Assembly (NCBI GenBank): GCA_905233375.1
Contig: CAJOEJ010000002.1
Span: forward strand, 108,677 to 172,676
DNA: 64,000 bases
DNA from: Paludibacteraceae bacterium
GTDB lineage: Bacteria > Bacteroidota > Bacteroidia > Bacteroidales > Paludibacteraceae
Direction: 5' to 3'
Part shown: in pieces, positions 60,650 to 64,000 of the stretch
Numbering within the stretch: position 1 is the stretch's first letter
How the letters are laid out: every line of letters starts with the position of its first letter
Translations under genes and position numbers: made by a program
Notes under the pieces: generated by a model
The model's input: only the letters and a program-made list of their open reading frames with translations
What the model was told of the DNA's origin: nothing
Databases searched by the model: none

Positions 60650-61239
60650 AAAAACTCATTTTTGCGGCAGTATGCGCATGCGCGTTAGCCGCCTGTACAA
60701 AACAACCACAAGTTATGGAAAATCAAGTATTTAACAACATCGCAACGCGTGTATCCGTGCGTCAGTTCACCGGTGAACCGATTACGGCACAGCAAGTGGA
60801 CACACTCCTGCACGCAGCCATGGCGGCTCCGTCTGCCATCAACAGACAGCCCTGGGCTTTCATCGTTATTACCGATGCCGCCCTCTTGGAGAAAGTAGGC
60901 GAACAACTGCCTTACTCCCGTTGCTCGAACCGTCCTGCATGCGCATTCGTCATGTGCGGAGACCTGAGCAAAGCCATCGAAGGAGAAGGACGCGATTTCT
61001 GGATTCACGACGTTTCAGCGGCTACGGAGAACCTGCTTCTGGCAGCGCATTCGATGGGACTCGGAGCCGTATGGACCGGTGTCTATCCCTCTATGGAACG
61101 CGCCAAGATACTCCAGGATCTGTTGGATTTGCCGGAATATATCATTCCGCTGAATGTAGTTCCTGTCGGATATCCGGCTGAGCAACCTGCCGTCAAGGAC
61201 AAGTTCAATCCCGAAAACATACACTATAATCGCTGGTAA
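60646..61239 (+). CDS. Lipid-anchored nitroreductase-family protein
   Basis: 197 residues. MKKLIFAAVCACALAACTKQ is a lipoprotein signal (lipobox LAAC), then a nitroreductase fold: RVSVRQFTGEPIT (FMN phosphate site), AAPSAINRQPWAFIVI, AATENLLLAAHSMGLGAVWTGVYP and VPVGYPAE. The FMN-binding residues look intact. An exported nitroreductase is unusual as FMN enzymes are mostly cytoplasmic; a lipid-anchored form would need FMN outside and an electron donor. Substrate unknown. The start at 60646 overlaps folC; prmA follows by 2 nt. Confidence 0.85.
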   Translation: MKKLIFAAVCACALAACTKQPQVMENQVFNNIATRVSVRQFTGEPITAQQVDTLLHAAMAAPSAINRQPWAFIVITDAALLEKVGEQLPYSRCSNRPACAFVMCGDLSKAIEGEGRDFWIHDVSAATENLLLAAHSMGLGAVWTGVYPSMERAKILQDLLDLPEYIIPLNVVPVGYPAEQPAVKDKFNPENIHYNRW

Positions 61240-61241
61240 TT

Positions 61242-62048
61242 ATGCGCTATAGCGTCGCCACGTTTGATTTCCATTTCGCCGAGTCATGGCAGGCGGATGT
61301 GTTTGCGCAGACCTTGTTTGACATGGGGTTTGACACCCTTGATGACAACAAGGCGTATATCCCTACGGAGATGTGGGAGGCAAACAAGTCCGGAATAGAG
61401 GATCTGTTGTCCCATACCGAAGGGGTCACGCTCCTGTCGTTCGACGCGTGTCCGGACGAGAACTGGAATGCCGTCTGGGAAGCCGAACACCCCGTGCAGG
61501 AACTGCCGCTGGGAGTGCGTATCATACCCCATTGCGCCTTTGGGGCGGGTCATCACGAAACGACCTCCATGATGGTGGATGCCCTGTTGCATCATATGGC
61601 ATCTGTGCCCGACACTCCCTTCCGTGTGTTGGACCACGGAACGGGAACCGGCGTGCTGGCGATCTTTGCCAAACGTCTCGGAGCGGACTATGTGTTGGCA
61701 CTGGATATTGATGACAAGAGCGTGGCAAACGCCAAGGAGAACGCCGCTCTCAACGAAGTTGATATCGACGTCCGTTTATCCAATGACCAATTATCAATCA
61801 CCAATGACCAATCACCAATAACCAATTACCAATATAACCTCATCCTCGCCAACATCCATCGGAACGTGCTGATGGCGTTCATGCCCCAATATGCCGGTTC
61901 GCTCGTGTCCGGAGGCGAGTTATGGCTGAGCGGTTTCTACGAGACGGATTGTACTGCACTCATACAGCAGGCAGAGCAAAACGGATTGCGTCATATCGAT
62001 ACTCAATCGAACGGAGAATGGCGCATGTTGCGGTTCAAAAAGGGGTAA
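61242..62048 (+). CDS. prmA: Ribosomal protein L11 methyltransferase
   Basis: 268 residues. SAM motif I LDHGTGTGVLAIFAKRLGADYVLALDID in the middle (about 127-154) and the post-I ANIHRNVLMAF near 202 (PrmA has NI in place of NPPY). The N-terminal L11-recognition domain is short. Residues about 179-197 (SNDQLSITNDQSPITNYQ) are coded by eight NACCAAT heptamers between beta strand 4 and the ANI motif. Last gene of the run; a hairpin-promoter module follows. Confidence 0.9.
   Translation: MRYSVATFDFHFAESWQADVFAQTLFDMGFDTLDDNKAYIPTEMWEANKSGIEDLLSHTEGVTLLSFDACPDENWNAVWEAEHPVQELPLGVRIIPHCAFGAGHHETTSMMVDALLHHMASVPDTPFRVLDHGTGTGVLAIFAKRLGADYVLALDIDDKSVANAKENAALNEVDIDVRLSNDQLSITNDQSPITNYQYNLILANIHRNVLMAFMPQYAGSLVSGGELWLSGFYETDCTALIQQAEQNGLRHIDTQSNGEWRMLRFKKG
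61778..61833. repeat. NACCAAT heptamers inside prmA, 8 units
   Basis: ATCCAAT GACCAAT TATCAAT and five more units (CACCAAT, GACCAAT, CACCAAT, AACCAAT, TACCAAT), 56 bp. They are identical in kind to the intergenic arrays at 36327 and 37663. Confidence 0.88.
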
Positions 62049-62090
62049 AAACGGCGGTTATTCCATAAAAAAGTGAACTAATTTCGAAAT

Positions 62091-62136
62091 AAATGGCATA
62101 GGCTCTTGCGTATGTCATTTTTTTTTTGTAATTTTG
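62091..62136 (+). promoter_or_regulatory. Hairpin-promoter module before ppdK (copy 5)
   Basis: AAATGGCATA pairs with TATGTCATTT (one G-U pair), followed by a T-tract that runs into GTAATTTTG; the -7 box TAATTTTG is at 62129-62136 and the -33 TTG at 62106-62108. It would end the prmA transcript and start ppdK. Confidence 0.7.
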
Positions 62137-62195
62137 CAGCGCAAAATGTTTGTACCAAAGACACAATTTTTATATCCTATAAAATAACTGATTCA

Positions 62196-64000
62196 ATGGA
62201 AAAGAAAAAAAGAGTTTACACCTTCGGTAACGGTAAGGCTGAAGGTAACGCACAAATGCGCGAGTTGCTGGGTGGCAAGGGCGCAAACTGTGCCGAGATG
62301 AACTTGGTGGGTGTTCCGGTTCCTCCCGGATTTACGATCACCACAGAGGTTTGTAACGAGTACTATCAGGTAGGTCAGGAGCAGATCGTGGCTGAGTTGA
62401 CCGAGGAAGTCAACGCTGCGGTTGCACACGTAGAGGGATTGATGAACTGCAAGTTCGGCGATCCGAAGAATCCGCTGCTGGTATCCGTTCGTTCGGGTGC
62501 GCGCGCTTCGATGCCGGGTATGATGGATACGATCCTCAACCTTGGTCTGAACGACACGGTTGCTGAAGGTATGGTAGCCAAGACCAACAACCCGCACTTC
62601 GTGTATGACTCCTATCGTCGTTTCGTACAGATGTACGGTGACGTCGTACTCGGTATGAAGCCGGTGAACAAAACCGACATCGATCCGTTCGAGGCGATCA
62701 TCGACGAGGTGAAAGAGATCCGTGGCGTGAAGCTGGACAAGGACCTGAACGTAGATGAGCTCAAGCTCCTCGTAGCCCGTTTCAAAACGGCTATCAAAGA
62801 GCAGACCGGCAAGGAGTTCCCGGATGATCCGATGGAGCAACTATGGGGCGCTATCTGTGCCGTATTCCGCAGCTGGATGAACGAGCGCGCTATCCTCTAC
62901 CGTAAGATGGAAGGAATTCCTGACGAGTGGGGAACGGCGGTATCCGTCATGGCGATGGTATTCGGTAACATGGGTGAGACCTCCGCAACGGGTGTTTGTT
63001 TCAGCCGTGACGCCGGTAACGGTGAGAACCTGTTCAACGGCGAGTACCTGGTGAATGCACAGGGTGAGGACGTCGTAGCAGGTATCCGTACGCCGCAACA
63101 GATCACCAAGATCGGTTCGCAGCGCTGGGCAGAGCGCGCAGGTATCAGCGAGGAAGAGCGTCTGGCGAAATATCCGTCTATGGAAGAAGCCATGCCGGAG
63201 ATGTACGCCGAACTCAATGCTATTCAGCAGAAACTCGAGGATCACTACCGCGATATGCAGGATATGGAGTTCACCGTTCAGGAAGGCAAACTCTGGTTCC
63301 TCCAGACCCGTAACGGTAAGCGTACCGGTACGGCGATGGTGAAGATCGCCATGGATATGGTTCGCGAGGGCAAGATCAGCGAGAAAGAGGCTATCATGCG
63401 TTGTGAGCCTCAGAAACTCGATGAGCTGCTCCACCCTGTATTCGACAAGGATGCACTCAAGAAAGCAAAAGTGATCACCCAGGGTCTGCCCGCTTCTCCG
63501 GGCGCTGCCTGCGGTCAGATCGTCTTCCATGCCGATGACGCACAGGAATGGCACGCTAACGGTCACAAGGTAGTCATGGTTCGTATCGAGACCAGCCCCG
63601 AAGACCTCGCAGGTATGAGCGCAGCTGAAGGTATTCTTACCGCTCGTGGTGGTATGACTTCGCACGCAGCCGTAGTGGCTCGTGGTATGGGTAAATGCTG
63701 CGTTTCCGGAGCAGGTGCTATCCAGGTAGATTATAAGGCTAAGACCGTTAAGATCGAAGGCGTTACCTACAAAGAGGGTGACTATATCTCGCTGAACGGT
63801 TCGACCGGACAAGTGTATGCCGGTGAGATCCCGACCAAGGCAGCTGAGCTCAGCGGTGACTTCAAGGCGCTGATGGATCTCTGCGACAAATATACCCACC
63901 TGCAGGTTCGTACGAACGCAGACACCCCGCACGACGCAGCCGTTGCACGCGCATTCGGCGCAAAGGGTATCGGTCTGACCCGTACCGAGCATATGTTCTT
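62196..64000 (+). CDS. ppdK: Pyruvate, phosphate dikinase, N-terminal part
   Basis: About 600 codons are present; the gene runs off the right edge (full length is about 900). Interconverts pyruvate + ATP + Pi and PEP + AMP + PPi. The ATP-grasp domain begins KKRVYTFGNGKAEGNAQMRELLGGKGANCAEM and contains SVRSGARASMPGMMDTILNLGLND; the central phosphohistidine domain has ILTARGGMTSHAAVVARGMGK near 483-503, with the His carrying phosphate. The PEP/pyruvate barrel starts at the edge (GIGLTRTEHMFF). The long -7/-33 promoter module lies at 62091-62136. Confidence 0.96.
   Translation, partial: MEKKKRVYTFGNGKAEGNAQMRELLGGKGANCAEMNLVGVPVPPGFTITTEVCNEYYQVGQEQIVAELTEEVNAAVAHVEGLMNCKFGDPKNPLLVSVRSGARASMPGMMDTILNLGLNDTVAEGMVAKTNNPHFVYDSYRRFVQMYGDVVLGMKPVNKTDIDPFEAIIDEVKEIRGVKLDKDLNVDELKLLVARFKTAIKEQTGKEFPDDPMEQLWGAICAVFRSWMNERAILYRKMEGIPDEWGTAVSVMAMVFGNMGETSATGVCFSRDAGNGENLFNGEYLVNAQGEDVVAGIRTPQQITKIGSQRWAERAGISEEERLAKYPSMEEAMPEMYAELNAIQQKLEDHYRDMQDMEFTVQEGKLWFLQTRNGKRTGTAMVKIAMDMVREGKISEKEAIMRCEPQKLDELLHPVFDKDALKKAKVITQGLPASPGAACGQIVFHADDAQEWHANGHKVVMVRIETSPEDLAGMSAAEGILTARGGMTSHAAVVARGMGKCCVSGAGAIQVDYKAKTVKIEGVTYKEGDYISLNGSTGQVYAGEIPTKAAELSGDFKALMDLCDKYTHLQVRTNADTPHDAAVARAFGAKGIGLTRTEHMF

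Overview
The window looks like chromosomal backbone of an uncultured member of the Bacteroidales (phylum Bacteroidota), with roughly balanced GC. Signs of this are the -7 box TAnnTTTG in front of many genes, the scarcity of Shine-Dalgarno sites, a T9SS type-B sorting domain (22483-23790), a TonB receptor with a carboxypeptidase-like N-terminal domain, a FusA2-type EF-G paralogue, and families such as DUF3109, DUF2490 and C_GCAxxG_C_C. No rRNA, tRNA, CRISPR, prophage or intact insertion sequence was seen. Both ends cut genes: nadE on the left and ppdK on the right.

Layout. 1-2803: divergent nadE and ftsY-aspA. 2804-12989: a long minus-strand run (gyrA, TPR protein, yqgF, def, mntP, DUF3109, cinA, OmpA/PD40 protein, dsbD). 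13237-15745: a lipoprotein gene divergent from a C_GCAxxG_C_C gene and lpdA. 15746-16419: a gene-poor patch with an 11-bp repeat array and a MITE-like element. 16420-18575: small genes and ubiE/menG. 18726-25942: carboxyltransferase, serC, serA, T9SS protein, M3 peptidase. 26007-29472: RSH synthetase, recR and small genes (minus). 29577-30893: pseudopilin-like protein and rsmD. 30920-37524: seven-gene minus run (TPR, ribH, lysC, YitT, nucleotidyltransferase, galE, manA). 37735-44433: TonB receptor, EF-G2-like factor, LemA, TPM protein (minus). 44434-45181: a second gene-poor patch with another 11-bp array. 45182-62048: a long plus-strand run holding an orphan gene, queH, a Cthe_2159-like / VTC / DUF4956 / DUF2490 cluster, uvrA, an antiporter, dnaE, folC, a nitroreductase and prmA. 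62196-end: ppdK.

The most unusual content is non-coding. Many promoters carry a palindrome of the type TTGCACATGTGCAA, ending 9-10 nt before the TAnnTTTG box. In two divergent gene pairs a single palindrome sits exactly 9 nt from both -7 boxes. Between genes transcribed in the same direction the motif forms the 3' arm of a hairpin plus T-tract, so one ~50-bp module seems to end one transcript and start the next; three copies are nearly identical. Two arrays with a strict 11-bp period lie near two orphan genes. Three families of intergenic repeats also appear inside conserved genes without breaking the frame (uvrA, the carboxyltransferase, prmA, dsbD, dnaE).

The best candidate for a poorly described protein system is the run 46323-50854: a secreted beta-helix-like lipoprotein, a small secreted protein, a VTC-type polyphosphate polymerase domain, a DUF4956 membrane protein and a DUF2490 outer-membrane protein. 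Two translation- or stress-linked proteins also depart from the canonical form: an EF-G paralogue without the catalytic histidine, and an RSH protein without its N-terminal hydrolase domain and C-terminal ACT domain. Coordinates were read by eye, so short motifs may be off by a base or two.
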